Assembly: GCA_024233865.1 (NCBI GenBank) | Contig: JACKPA010000007.1 | Span: forward strand, 124,001 to 188,000 | DNA: 64,000 nucleotides | Reading direction: 5' to 3' | Source: Leptospiraceae bacterium | Lineage (GTDB): Bacteria; Spirochaetota; Leptospiria; Leptospirales; Leptospiraceae | Shown here: positions 25,316 to 34,633 of the stretch, in pieces | How positions within the stretch are numbered: the stretch's first letter is position 1 | Layout of the letters: each line of letters opens with the position of its first letter | The notes under the pieces: generated by a model | Database searches by the model: none | What the model was told of the DNA's origin: nothing | The model's input: the letters and a program-made list of their open reading frames with translations, nothing else | Translations under genes and position numbers: made by a program

Positions 25316-27088
25316 CTAGTCTTCCGGAAGTCTGATGGATTCTACCATTTCTTGGACTGACACAGGAGGAGGTGGTGTGAACGTTGATACTAACAAAGCA
25401 ATTGCGAGGTTAACTAACATTCCCAAAGCTCCGATGCCTTCCGGTGAAATACCAAACCACCAATTTTCTGCTGTATTGGCAGTTGGCTCTACAAATTTAA
25501 AGTAGACGATATAGGCAGACGTAAATACTACTCCGCTTAGCATACCTGCTATCGCTCCTTCTTTATTTAACCGTTTGGAAAAAATTCCAAGAATGATAGC
25601 AGGAAAAAAGGAAGAAGCAGCAAGCCCAAAGGCAAAAGCAACGACTTGCGCTACAAACCCAGGTGGATGCATTCCAAAAAATCCTGCAACCGTTACGGCA
25701 CCACTGGCAGCGACCCTTGCGAAAAACAATTCCTGCTTTTCAGTAATATTTGGCATTACCATTTTTTTTAAAAAATCGTGTGAAATAGAAGTGGATATTA
25801 CAAGAAGTAAACCGGCTGCTGTAGATAGAGCCGCTGCCAAAGCACCGGCTGCCACTAAAGCTATCACCCACGCAGGGAGCTTGGCAATTTCAGGATTTGC
25901 CAAAACCATAATATCATTGTCAATATAGAGTTCGTTAGGGTTATCCGTTGTGATTTTATTTGTAATAAGTCGCTCTCCAGATTCTCCTAGTTTGTCGCGG
26001 TTGTTGGGATTTTTGCTAAAATTTGGTGTACCTATAAAGGGTTTCCCTTTGGCGTATTGAATTTTTCCATCTTGGTTTTTATCAACCCATGCTATCAAGC
26101 CGGTATTTTCCCATGTTTTAAACCAAGAAGGAGCGTTTTGGTAAGACGTATTGTGAATGGTTGTGATTAGGTTTGTTTTTGTGAATGCTGCTATCGCTGG
26201 AGCTGTAGTGTACAACAAAGCAATAAAAAACAGAGCATAACCAACCGATAGGCGAGCAGCTTTGACTTTGGGTACGGTAAAAAATCGTATAATCACATGA
26301 GGAAGTCCGGCTGTTCCTATCATCAGAGAAGCTGTTATAAAAAAAACGTCTATTTTACTCTTTGTACCTTCCGTATACTTTCCAAAACCGAGGTCTGTTG
26401 AAATCACATCGAGTCTGTCTAGCAGATAAACTCCTTCTTCTCCTTTTAGTTCTGAGCCAAATCCGATTTGTGGGAATACATGACCTGTTAAGAGTAAGGA
26501 GATAAAGATAGCCGGAACCAAATAGGCAAAAATCAATACACAGTACTGGGCTACTTGTGTATAGGTTATGCCTTTCATTCCTCCAAGAACCGCATAAAAA
26601 AATACAATACCCATTCCGATTAAAACACCAGTATTGATGTCTACCTCCAAAAAACGGGAAAATACAACCCCTACACCACGCATTTGTCCGGCTACATAGG
26701 TAAAAGATACAAAAATAGCACAGAGTACAGCGACCTGTCTTGCTGTTTGACTGTAGTAACGTTCTCCTACAAAGTCGGGAACGGTATATTTTCCGAATTT
26801 TCTTAAATAGGGAGCAAGTAAAAGAGCCAAAAGTACATAGCCACCGGTCCAACCCATAAGATAAACCGAACCGTCTCGACCCATAAAAGATATTAAACCC
26901 GCCATGGAAATAAAGGAAGCGGCTGACATCCAATCGGCTGCCGTTGCCATTCCGTTTGCCAGTGGAGAAATTTCCATTCCGGCAACATAAAAGTCATCTG
27001 TTGTAGTTGCACGAGAAATGATTGCCAATACGACATACAACACAAATGTACATCCGACTATAATATAAGTCCAACTTTGTATATCCAT
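25316..27088 (-). CDS. Sodium:solute symporter, VC_2705-like large subunit
   Basis: A 590-residue SSS-family transporter with about 13 transmembrane helices. Conserved stretches include GMATAADWMSAASFISMAG near the start and LAAALSTAAGLLLVISTSIS in the core. Between the middle helices (about residues 320-405) there is a hydrophilic insertion with WVDKNQDGKIQYAKG, a DxNxDGxI pattern resembling an EF-hand calcium loop. The paired DUF4212 small subunit directly upstream (3-base gap) identifies the VC_2705-type two-gene system, which is related to acetate/pyruvate permeases. The solute is probably a small carboxylate, but this is inference. Confidence 0.9.
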   Translation of the reverse strand: MDIQSWTYIIVGCTFVLYVVLAIISRATTTDDFYVAGMEISPLANGMATAADWMSAASFISMAGLISFMGRDGSVYLMGWTGGYVLLALLLAPYLRKFGKYTVPDFVGERYYSQTARQVAVLCAIFVSFTYVAGQMRGVGVVFSRFLEVDINTGVLIGMGIVFFYAVLGGMKGITYTQVAQYCVLIFAYLVPAIFISLLLTGHVFPQIGFGSELKGEEGVYLLDRLDVISTDLGFGKYTEGTKSKIDVFFITASLMIGTAGLPHVIIRFFTVPKVKAARLSVGYALFFIALLYTTAPAIAAFTKTNLITTIHNTSYQNAPSWFKTWENTGLIAWVDKNQDGKIQYAKGKPFIGTPNFSKNPNNRDKLGESGERLITNKITTDNPNELYIDNDIMVLANPEIAKLPAWVIALVAAGALAAALSTAAGLLLVISTSISHDFLKKMVMPNITEKQELFFARVAASGAVTVAGFFGMHPPGFVAQVVAFAFGLAASSFFPAIILGIFSKRLNKEGAIAGMLSGVVFTSAYIVYFKFVEPTANTAENWWFGISPEGIGALGMLVNLAIALLVSTFTPPPPVSVQEMVESIRLPED

Positions 27089-27091
27089 AAG

Positions 27092-27349
27092 TTACCTACC
27101 AACTTCTCCGGAGTTTACATTTTTTTCTAATTTGTTCATTAAATAAACATAAACGAAAATTAGAATTACGAATACGTAGATAGAGCCTTGTTGTGCAAAC
27201 CAGAATCCTAGCTTGAATCCCCAAAAACGATATTGATCAAGGTAATCTACTAATATAATTCCAAAACCATACGAAACCATAAACCAAATACTTAAAAGCA
27301 TTGTTACGTATTGAATATTTTTTTTCCAATAGTATTTTTTTAAGTCCAT
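27092..27349 (-). CDS. Symporter small subunit, DUF4212
   Basis: An 85-residue protein with two transmembrane helices (about residues 18-38 and 50-70): NIQYVTMLLSIWFMVSYGFG and FWFAQQGSIYVFVILIF. This matches the DUF4212/VC_2705 small subunit that accompanies the large SSS symporter. I chose the ATG at 27349 (MDLKKYYWKKN) because AAAGGA lies a few bases upstream and a start 16 codons earlier would overlap the preceding dehydrogenase gene. It probably assists assembly or function of the large subunit. Confidence 0.88.
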   Translation of the reverse strand: MDLKKYYWKKNIQYVTMLLSIWFMVSYGFGIILVDYLDQYRFWGFKLGFWFAQQGSIYVFVILIFVYVYLMNKLEKNVNSGEVGR

Positions 27350-27377
27350 CCTAAATCCTTTCTTAAAATTTTTAAAA

Positions 27378-28127
27378 TCAACTCCTAAGACCACCATCAG
27401 CTCGGAAAACAGAGCCTGTGATAAAACTTGATTCCGGAGATGCTAAAAATACAATTAGGCTAGCTATTTCCTGTGTTGTTCCCAAACGACCCATAGGTAT
27501 TTGTTTTTTCATGCTCTCTTTTCCGCGATTTCCGGCAAAACCTATAATTGCCGTTTCTGTCCAGCCAGGACAAACCACGTTGATTCGAATGTTTTTAGTT
27601 GCCAATTCAACGGCTGCCGTTAAGCTCAGCTCTATTACGCCGGCTTTTGCTACGGCATACCCGCCAAGTGTCGGAGACGCTCCTAATCCTGCCGCAGAAG
27701 AAATGTTCACCACCACTCCTCCCTCTTTATCTGCTAACATTGAATTTACGGCATACTTATGGCACCAAAACACGCTTGTTAGGTCAATGAGTAACAAACG
27801 GTTCCATTCGTCCGTTGACAAACGGTGCATATAGTCCGGTTTTCCACCTACTCCGGCATTACTTACAAAAATATCCAATCTACCAAATTCTTTTGCTTGG
27901 TGGCAAAGTGATTCAATTTGCTCTTCTTTAGATACGTCACAAAATACAAAAATGGCATTACCACCGGCAGAGCGTATTTCAGCAGTTGTATGGTTTCCCT
28001 CTTCTTCATTTATATCGGCAACAATAACATTTGCTCCCTTTTCTGCCAATAATAGACAAGTTTCCTTTCCTATCCCAAGTGAACCGCCCGTTACAATTGC
28101 TGTTTTATTTTTTAATACTTTTTCCAT
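27378..28127 (-). CDS. Short-chain dehydrogenase/reductase
   Basis: A 249-residue classical SDR. It has the coenzyme motif TGGSLGIG (about residues 14-21), NAG in VSNAGVGG (about 90), the catalytic Ser in VVNISSAAGLG (about 142), and YAVAK (about 156-160). The C-terminal part ends FLASPESSFITGSVFRADGG, usual for FabG-like enzymes. The DIN segment after the second strand (IVADINEEEGN) suggests NAD rather than NADP. The substrate is not known. It begins 7 bases after ssb ends and precedes the symporter genes, so the run may be one transcript. Confidence 0.9.
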   Translation of the reverse strand: MEKVLKNKTAIVTGGSLGIGKETCLLLAEKGANVIVADINEEEGNHTTAEIRSAGGNAIFVFCDVSKEEQIESLCHQAKEFGRLDIFVSNAGVGGKPDYMHRLSTDEWNRLLLIDLTSVFWCHKYAVNSMLADKEGGVVVNISSAAGLGASPTLGGYAVAKAGVIELSLTAAVELATKNIRINVVCPGWTETAIIGFAGNRGKESMKKQIPMGRLGTTQEIASLIVFLASPESSFITGSVFRADGGLRS

Positions 28128-28134
28128 AGCTTGC

Positions 28135-28602
28135 CTAAAATATATCTTCCGGATCTATTTCATCCATTTTACTTTCATCAGATTTTGAAAAATTAACCGG
28201 GGAAGTAGCTGGAGCAAAATCACTGGGAGGCGAATAAGATTCATAATTTTTATCTCCTCCGGTTCCTTTATCATTTTTGCTTCCCAAAAATTGTAAATTT
28301 TCCGTAAAAATACGAATTTTGCTCATCTTTTTTCCATCCGGAGCATCCCAAGTTTGTTGCTGCAGTCTCCCTTGGATCATAACTTGTTTACCCTTGGTGG
28401 CGTATTGTTTGATGATTTCTGCTAATTTACCCCAGGCTACACAATCAAAAAAGTTTGTATCTTCCTTTTTTACTCCGTTTGAGACATAAACCCGATTGTT
28501 GGCTATGCTGAAATTAACAACAGAAGATTGGTTAATTATCTTATATTCCGGATCTCTTGTTAATCTACCTATCAAATATATAGAATTTATATCATTTGCC
28601 AT
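28135..28602 (-). CDS. ssb: Single-stranded DNA-binding protein
   Basis: A 155-residue SSB from the ATG at 28602 (MANDINSIYLIGRLTRDPEY), which has AAAGGA just upstream; a TTG six codons earlier is a worse choice. Residues 1-105 form the OB fold (VNFSIANNRVY, FFDCVAWGKLAEII, VMIQGRLQQQTW). A flexible linker rich in Pro, Ser and Gly follows, and the acidic tip ends DEIDPEDIF, the SSB tail that recruits replication and repair proteins. It acts on single-stranded DNA in replication, recombination and repair. Confidence 0.95.
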   Translation of the reverse strand: MANDINSIYLIGRLTRDPEYKIINQSSVVNFSIANNRVYVSNGVKKEDTNFFDCVAWGKLAEIIKQYATKGKQVMIQGRLQQQTWDAPDGKKMSKIRIFTENLQFLGSKNDKGTGGDKNYESYSPPSDFAPATSPVNFSKSDESKMDEIDPEDIF

Positions 28603-28701
28603 ACTAATTCCTTTTACCAAGATATTTTTTTATTGATCAATTCTTTCTAAAAAAAAAAATGCTTTGTATTGCATATACAACTACAGATAGAGGTTAGAGG
28701 T

Positions 28702-29073
28702 ATGAGAAATAAACTATATATTGTATTATCCATAGTTGTTTTTAGTTTATATTGTGGTTCTGGAAAAAAATCCAAAAAAGAAACACCACCAGCTAAAACA
28801 ACATCTCAAAGTGAATCAACAGATCAAGCTTTAAATACTCCGCAAGGAAGTAATACGGCTATCATTAGAATGCAGGCGTCTCCCTATTATAATCCAATTG
28901 TAATACCTAGGAGCGGTGATGGGATGTTTTTGCCATCGGCAAATCCACAATTTCCTTCGATTTTTATTCCACCATCTCCTTCTAAAAAGAAGCCTATGAT
29001 TTTGGTGATCCCATCTGATGATGACAGAAGAGGATATCCTTTTAGTTCTTATAATCCGGCTTATCCTTATTAA
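28702..29073 (+). CDS. Small putative lipoprotein
   Basis: A 123-residue protein from the ATG at 28702, behind AGAGG. The signal peptide (RNKLYIVLSIVVFSLYCGS) has a spirochaete-type lipobox SLYC with the lipidated Cys at about residue 18. The mature part is a low-complexity Lys/Ser/Thr linker (KKSKKETPPAKTT) followed by a Pro/Ser/Tyr-rich region (YYNPIVIPRSGDG, IFIPPSPSKKKP). No known domain. It is divergent from ssb. An A11 tract lies in the divergent intergenic region. Likely surface or periplasmic; role unknown. Confidence 0.7.
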   Translation: MRNKLYIVLSIVVFSLYCGSGKKSKKETPPAKTTSQSESTDQALNTPQGSNTAIIRMQASPYYNPIVIPRSGDGMFLPSANPQFPSIFIPPSPSKKKPMILVIPSDDDRRGYPFSSYNPAYPY

Positions 29074-29174
29074 GCTAGATTATTAGATTTTTTATAATTA
29101 GTCGTGTTTGCTTATGCCGGCTTTAAGGTGATAGGTAAGCATCCATAGCAAGTCTTTTTAATATTGAAAGTGGG

Positions 29175-29192
29175 TTCCCGCGTATGCGGGAA
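29175..29192. repeat. Short palindrome, TTCCCGC/GCGGGAA type
   Basis: TTCCCGC (29175-29181) and GCGGGAA (29186-29192) form a 7-bp stem with a 4-base loop, followed by TGAC. G+C-rich palindromes of this form are dispersed in several bacterial genomes. It stands out in this AT-rich spacer between the lipoprotein and the large gene, and could also act as a terminator (TTCCCCTTTTTTT follows). Confidence 0.6.
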
Positions 29193-29329
29193 TGACTTCC
29201 CCTTTTTTTGTATTTCTCTGTGTAATTTAATTGATCCCCCTGTAGAAGTTATTATTTACCCATGGCTAAAAAATAATTGTAGACATAAACCTAACTCAAA
29301 TAGATATTTCTATCAGGGAGAGACATGGA

Positions 29330-32300
29330 ATGAAATCAAAATTTCAGTTTACACTGGAGCCGCGAGCAAGTCAAAAATTCGGACCGTTTAAGATTACAAG
29401 GCAAATTGGCGGTGGTTTGGAGGAATTTTCAGGAAAAGATATACAATTTTTCCACACAAAAGCCTCACTAAAACTTAAAAAGGGGACATACAAACTTCCT
29501 ATTACAAAAGATAACCATCTCTTGGTGACAATCCAACCCGATACGACTTGTAATCTGTTTATAAGTACCTCACAAATCGAGCAGAAAAAGGAAGTGAATG
29601 CTGTTATTAATGACTTTGTGCTGGAGTTTTCCAAGCCAATTATACTCGATAAGGTTTTGCCCATCCTTGCGTCTCTCCCTGAAATATTTGATGATAAAAA
29701 CATCGAAACTGTAAAAAAATTTTTACAGGTTATTGGAAGAGAAGACATCCTGAAAAGTTTTAATCACTTAGGAAAAGACCTCACAAAAAGAATAGAAGAT
29801 ACATTTACTTTCCTTTCGAGTATTGAATCCTTCATAGCAGGAAATCTAAAAGGATTACAACTCAAAACCAAAGAAAAAGAACTCAAAGCTAAGTTAGAAG
29901 AAACACCGGAAACTGCCATAATGCCTTTGGTATACCTCGAAAAGGTCAAAGGTAGACCTATCCAAAAACGAAAGTTTTGGAATCTTGATTTGAGTTTTAG
30001 CGGAAAAGTTTATTATCTCGACTCCCCCGTCCGCACATTTCAAGATATTAAGCTGCCTTATATGCTGATTCCAGCTTTGCACGCTGATTTGGAAAATTTG
30101 CTGAGTCATAAACCTCTTTCGTCCGCTCGCCTCAAAGCTGATTTCCTAGACATTGAAGGTTTGGCTAGGGAGTTTTTTCGTTTTACGGAAAGTTTTAGTG
30201 GAGAGTTCCGTTTGGAAGGATTCATCCCCAAAGCAATAGTCAAGGCTGTTATCCATGATCACTCTGTTATTGGTATGAAGCTATTTAACACAGAGCCGCA
30301 TCTTCTTACTGGTGAGTTTTCCGGAAAAATTTCACACAGTGAAATGAGCCTCAATGTAGAGAAATTAAGAATACAAGGAAAAACAACGGACATCTTTTGC
30401 AAAATGAATTCCAAGTTATCCTATTATGGAAAACAGAACCACCTACCTATCGAATGTCTTTTGGAATTGTTGCAGGGAAAGACTTGGGAAGAAGTGGAAG
30501 CATCATCTGAGATAAGGGTAGAACTTTTGGAAAAATCTTGTTTGGATAACTGGGCTGTATCTCTCAATGTCTCTCATCCTGAACTTTATGGAACAATAGA
30601 AACTGAGTTGTCTTTTTCCAAGTTGTTTTTTATAGGTCATGCTAAGTTAAGCTCGGAACCGGAATCCAATCGGTTGCAACTAAGTCATAGTCATCTTGAA
30701 TTTTCTGGCAAATACAAAGCCGAGAAAGCAGAACTACTGGAACAAAGACAAGCTATAAAAGCAAAGTTAGAAAACGGTTTGATTGAAGGGAAAATGCAGT
30801 TTCGTTCCGGTAGATTACTTAAGCTTGACTTTGCTGGAAGCGTAGATGTTAGTGCCATAGGTAGCAGTAAACATCCCGAAATTCCAGAATTGGATATAAA
30901 AAAAGACACCCTTCAAACCCAACTCGCTGGTACCTTTCACTACCACCTCCAAACTCTATTGAATTTTGACAACCACGATTTTATGAAAGGAAACATCAAA
31001 AACTCGAGTTTTCGTTTTGAAAGTAAATCTGTAGACGTGAAACTAAATCAATACCACATAGAGTTTCCTGCTCAAGTTTCTCTTTTGGCTAGAGTTCTCG
31101 AAGGCAAGCTGGATTCCACAGGTCTTGGAAACTTGAACATGGAACTTCATTGGGACTTGTTTTCTCAGATTCCGATTTTGCATAAGGGTAAAGAATCCAT
31201 AAAGTTATTTTACAAACCACCCAAAAAAGGCAAAGTGAATCTTCTCATCGCTCCAGGTGGGAAATTGGATATTCGGAGCGAAAGCAAAGGAATGTTTGGC
31301 GGTCAGATTTTCAGTGCCATACTTCACCCGGAGGCAAAGTTGGATAGTTGGTTAGATACCCTTGAAAATCCATTGGTAGGAAAACACATTTCTAAGCTTG
31401 CGAAGTTTTTCTCTCAAAAGACGGGAGATTTTGTGTATGAGCTTAGAAAGAACGCAACACTTTTGCGAAAAGTTTTTAAACGTGAAAAAATAGAACAGTT
31501 AGGTGACGTGGTACCATACAAGAAGTTTGTCAAGGTTTTTGTAAGGTTTAGCGGGCGTAAAGACTTGGAAGAAGACTTCAAGGTTTTGTTGAAACAATTA
31601 CTTGCCGGCAGGGGGTTGTCAAAAACCTTAACAAAAGACATAGCCAAAAAACTCTTAAAAGACAAATACGCCGTGTACAAAGTCGAAATTCAAAAGCTTA
31701 TATCTATTCTCGCAACCCTTGTAAATCCACTTCTTATCAACCGAAACGAACGAAAGAAAAAGTTTATTCCTTCTAAAACGTTTGATTTTTCCCTCTATCT
31801 CACTGCAAATCAAATCTATGAAACCTTAGAAGAAAACAAGTGGACAGAAGAGTTTCATCTCCAGTTGGAAAATATTGCTCATTATATGCGAATAGCTCAG
31901 TTGGAATGGATATTAAAACAAAATCCTTACCAAACTTCTCAAAAAAAATCACAGCACTTACAAAACGTTTTTAATCTAAAACAGAGGATACACTTAGCAA
32001 GAGAACAGTTTGGGGGGCTTGCTTATTTGCCCCAAGAAATCTATATCAACTTTTTTTTGTCTGACTTAACGGAAATACTCAGTTCGCAAAACCAGGAACA
32101 TGGATCAAATTTAGGATTCATACAAAAGGGATATCTCGGTCCTTCGGAAACTGCTATTTTGTTACAGGCAATCTTGTCTTCACCTTTTCAAGGAAGGAAT
32201 GTTCAATTGAATATGAAATACCTTTTTGATCTCATTAGGAAGAAAAACGAAAACTTTTTCCTCTATACCCTAATCGAATTGAGTGATGATAGCATAAAAG

Positions 32301-33874
32301 TGCTTACACAATTCCTATATCGATTGTTTAACTTCAGACAAGATATGCTAAAAGAAGAAATTGATTTTAGAGACTTTTTTGAAAAACAATTAAACTTGAA
32401 AGTTCCTCAAATCAAAGAGATAGAAAAAACTTCCAACCAAAGCTATTACCAAGAACTTTCTAAAGTTGCAGCAAAAATTCTTAAAAACAGGGAGGAATAT
32501 GACCTATTAAAAAATCACCTTCAAACATACAAACAATCAAAGACAACAATTGCACTTTTGGAAACTCATAAAAAGCTAGCAGCAGAAGCAAAAGAATGTA
32601 TAGAAATGGCAGACAAAGAAAAAATATCAACAGTTCTCTATGAAAGAGCTTTTGCTAAGTGTTCCAAATATTTATCCGTTAATCCAGCCGGATTTCAGGA
32701 AGATTGGTTCAAAAAATTTTGGCATAGAAATCATGAAGCTTTGGTAGTATTATCCGTTGTTCGTAACTATCAAAATAATATAGATAACGTAAGAAATTGG
32801 TTACACGTTAAGTCCGGTAAAACAAGTTTTTCAACCGAACTAAGCCTATTAGAAACAGTTGTAGACACGCTTTATAAAAAATCGGGAGATAAAGAAATTG
32901 TAAAAAATGATCCTTTGGTTCGATTGCTTATAGACCCTCCCAAAGGAAAGTATGATTTTAGCATTGTGAGCTGCATGGGAATTATAACCTATGGTTCCAA
33001 AGGAACAGAATTAGACAAAACGTTTGAGAGGTTAAAGAAGTTAAGGGGAATTGAAACAATTCGATCCAATACAAAAATTATGCGATCTCTTCGCTCGAAT
33101 GCAAGATGGGTAGAAAAAGCAATCCAAACAGTAAAAACTCCGTTTGGTCTATTAGGATATAGCCAAGGTTGTGCAAACGCCCTAACTGCGGAAGACCTTA
33201 TGATAGGTGGTACACCGGTTCAAAGAAAAAAGATAGAACTTCTAAAAACGAGAAACTTTTTATATGGAGCTGCAAATGGATCGGTTCATGGTGATACCGC
33301 TAACTTAAAATACTTTCGTTTTGCAAAACAGATTGAACTTTTGGTTAGAGACTATAAAAAGAATTTATCTCCTTACTTCCAAGAACTGCTTTTTGAAGTT
33401 ATATCACTAGTTGTTGCTAGTAGACGGTTAGTCCATATCACCGGTGGTATGAGTTCTGTATCTAGTAAAGCAAGTCTGAATCTTGCCATATACGGACAGT
33501 TTGGTAGTGATATTCCCAGTTCGAGTGTAAGGGGTGTAGTTGACAAATCTACTTTACCGGAAGCAAACGAAATGTTAAGTAACCTCCTCGCCATTCAGAG
33601 TGGAAACAAGAACCACGACACGCAAGTAGAAGTCCAGGATGCTGTTCCTTATTTTACTCACCTTGACACGGATGTTTCCAAGATGTTAAAAAAGAATGAC
33701 ATGGGCTCTTTTATCCAGGCAACTCACCATTGGGCACCTTTGCTAGAAGAAGTAGAGTTTTTAACTACGGAAAGAGATAGAGAACTGGCGATCTATGACA
33801 CACCAAAAGACAGACACGTTTTTCCGTGGATAGAAGTAAATGCAAGGTTTGGAATTATTAAGAAAAAAGGTTAA
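29330..33874 (+). CDS. 1514-residue protein of unknown function with C-terminal alpha/beta-hydrolase-like region
   Basis: I do not recognise this protein. It has no signal peptide or clear transmembrane helix. Residues 1-680 are rich in alternating beta strands with recurring patterns such as LSFSGKVYYLDSP, GEFSGKISHSEMSLNVEKLR and ELSFSKLFFIGHAKLSS, resembling a repetitive beta scaffold. Residues about 700-1190 are mostly charged and helical. The last 300 residues resemble an alpha/beta hydrolase: a strand, then GLLGYSQGCANAL with the nucleophile-elbow pattern G-x-S-x-G (Ser 1278), followed later by candidate acid and His residues (LDTDVSK, QATHHW). Start at ATG 29330 behind GGGAGAG. It converges on the SUF operon with only 10 bases between the stops. 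It could be a very large lipase/esterase-like enzyme. Confidence 0.85.
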   Translation: MKSKFQFTLEPRASQKFGPFKITRQIGGGLEEFSGKDIQFFHTKASLKLKKGTYKLPITKDNHLLVTIQPDTTCNLFISTSQIEQKKEVNAVINDFVLEFSKPIILDKVLPILASLPEIFDDKNIETVKKFLQVIGREDILKSFNHLGKDLTKRIEDTFTFLSSIESFIAGNLKGLQLKTKEKELKAKLEETPETAIMPLVYLEKVKGRPIQKRKFWNLDLSFSGKVYYLDSPVRTFQDIKLPYMLIPALHADLENLLSHKPLSSARLKADFLDIEGLAREFFRFTESFSGEFRLEGFIPKAIVKAVIHDHSVIGMKLFNTEPHLLTGEFSGKISHSEMSLNVEKLRIQGKTTDIFCKMNSKLSYYGKQNHLPIECLLELLQGKTWEEVEASSEIRVELLEKSCLDNWAVSLNVSHPELYGTIETELSFSKLFFIGHAKLSSEPESNRLQLSHSHLEFSGKYKAEKAELLEQRQAIKAKLENGLIEGKMQFRSGRLLKLDFAGSVDVSAIGSSKHPEIPELDIKKDTLQTQLAGTFHYHLQTLLNFDNHDFMKGNIKNSSFRFESKSVDVKLNQYHIEFPAQVSLLARVLEGKLDSTGLGNLNMELHWDLFSQIPILHKGKESIKLFYKPPKKGKVNLLIAPGGKLDIRSESKGMFGGQIFSAILHPEAKLDSWLDTLENPLVGKHISKLAKFFSQKTGDFVYELRKNATLLRKVFKREKIEQLGDVVPYKKFVKVFVRFSGRKDLEEDFKVLLKQLLAGRGLSKTLTKDIAKKLLKDKYAVYKVEIQKLISILATLVNPLLINRNERKKKFIPSKTFDFSLYLTANQIYETLEENKWTEEFHLQLENIAHYMRIAQLEWILKQNPYQTSQKKSQHLQNVFNLKQRIHLAREQFGGLAYLPQEIYINFFLSDLTEILSSQNQEHGSNLGFIQKGYLGPSETAILLQAILSSPFQGRNVQLNMKYLFDLIRKKNENFFLYTLIELSDDSIKVLTQFLYRLFNFRQDMLKEEIDFRDFFEKQLNLKVPQIKEIEKTSNQSYYQELSKVAAKILKNREEYDLLKNHLQTYKQSKTTIALLETHKKLAAEAKECIEMADKEKISTVLYERAFAKCSKYLSVNPAGFQEDWFKKFWHRNHEALVVLSVVRNYQNNIDNVRNWLHVKSGKTSFSTELSLLETVVDTLYKKSGDKEIVKNDPLVRLLIDPPKGKYDFSIVSCMGIITYGSKGTELDKTFERLKKLRGIETIRSNTKIMRSLRSNARWVEKAIQTVKTPFGLLGYSQGCANALTAEDLMIGGTPVQRKKIELLKTRNFLYGAANGSVHGDTANLKYFRFAKQIELLVRDYKKNLSPYFQELLFEVISLVVASRRLVHITGGMSSVSSKASLNLAIYGQFGSDIPSSSVRGVVDKSTLPEANEMLSNLLAIQSGNKNHDTQVEVQDAVPYFTHLDTDVSKMLKKNDMGSFIQATHHWAPLLEEVEFLTTERDRELAIYDTPKDRHVFPWIEVNARFGIIKKKG

Positions 33875-33884
33875 TACGGTATTC

Positions 33885-34202
33885 CTAGTAAATACCAAGC
33901 TCCATCTGAGCCTCTTCACTTGCCATAATGGAAGGATCCCACCTGGGAGTCCAAACAAACTCAACTTCCACGTCTTCGATTTCTTCCAGATTGGCACAAG
34001 AAAGAATAACATCGTTTTTGATCATAGGTCCTGCTGGGCATCCCATACTTGTCAAAGTCATTTTTACGTTTAACGTTTTTTCCACAACCTTAACGTCATA
34101 AACCAAACCAAGATCGATAATGGAAATCCCTAATTCGGGATCGATCACTTGTTTAATGCTTTCCCATGCTTGTTTTTCCAAATCACTCATTGTACTATTC
34201 AT
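33885..34202 (-). CDS. SufT/MIP18-like metal-sulfur cluster assembly factor (DUF59)
   Basis: A 105-residue single-domain DUF59 protein: VIDPELGISIIDLGLVYDV, then LTSMGCPAGPMI, containing the conserved Cys of this family, and FVWTPRWDPSIMA at the end. Such proteins help insert Fe-S clusters into target proteins. Its ATG overlaps the sufU stop (ATGA), so it is the last gene of the SUF operon. Confidence 0.92.
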   Translation of the reverse strand: MNSTMSDLEKQAWESIKQVIDPELGISIIDLGLVYDVKVVEKTLNVKMTLTSMGCPAGPMIKNDVILSCANLEEIEDVEVEFVWTPRWDPSIMASEEAQMELGIY

Positions 34203-34633
34203 TTTTCACTCTCCTTGATCGCTTTTTCCAAGGTATTCCACGCCAAAACCGCACATTTTACTCGAACGGGGTATTTTTTAACGCCATTTAAAGATTCAAG
34301 GTCTTCCAAGTCCTCACTGAAATTAGGCTCTTTGTCCTCTACTATCATACCTTTGAATTGGTTGATTACGTCTTTGGCATAATCGGTTCCCTTTCCTGTT
34401 ACAACATCTGTCATCATAGAAGCGGACGCTTGAGAAATGGAGCATCCTTTCCCATGAAATTTTATTTCTTTAATTTTATCCCCATCAAAATTTATGAAAA
34501 GCTCCAATTCATCTCCACATAATGGGTTCGCTCCGGCTTCTTTAACGTCCGGGTTTTCTATTGTACCAAAGTTTCTGGGATTCTCGTAATGGTCCAAAAT
34601 AACTTCTTTGTATAACTCATCGCTTAATGACAC
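34199..34633 (-). CDS. sufU: SufU-type Fe-S assembly protein
   Basis: A 144-residue IscU/SufU-fold protein. The three conserved Cys are C39 (NPLCGD), C64 (GKGCSIS) and C127 (VKCAVLAW), with D41 also present. SufU accepts sulfur from SufS, usually via a bound zinc, and passes it to the scaffold. The length matches SufU. Its start overlaps the sufS 3' end by 17 bases, so translation is coupled. Confidence 0.93.
   Translation of the reverse strand: MSLSDELYKEVILDHYENPRNFGTIENPDVKEAGANPLCGDELELFINFDGDKIKEIKFHGKGCSISQASASMMTDVVTGKGTDYAKDVINQFKGMIVEDKEPNFSEDLEDLESLNGVKKYPVRVKCAVLAWNTLEKAIKESEK

Noticed and set aside
26355..26933. A 192-codon minus-strand frame inside the symporter gene
   Set aside because: It is a shifted frame of the symporter with an implausible Cys- and Trp-rich composition.
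28649..28659. A11 tract upstream of the small lipoprotein gene as a phase-variable promoter element
   Set aside because: Poly-A runs are common in this AT-rich genome and no promoter elements could be placed around it.
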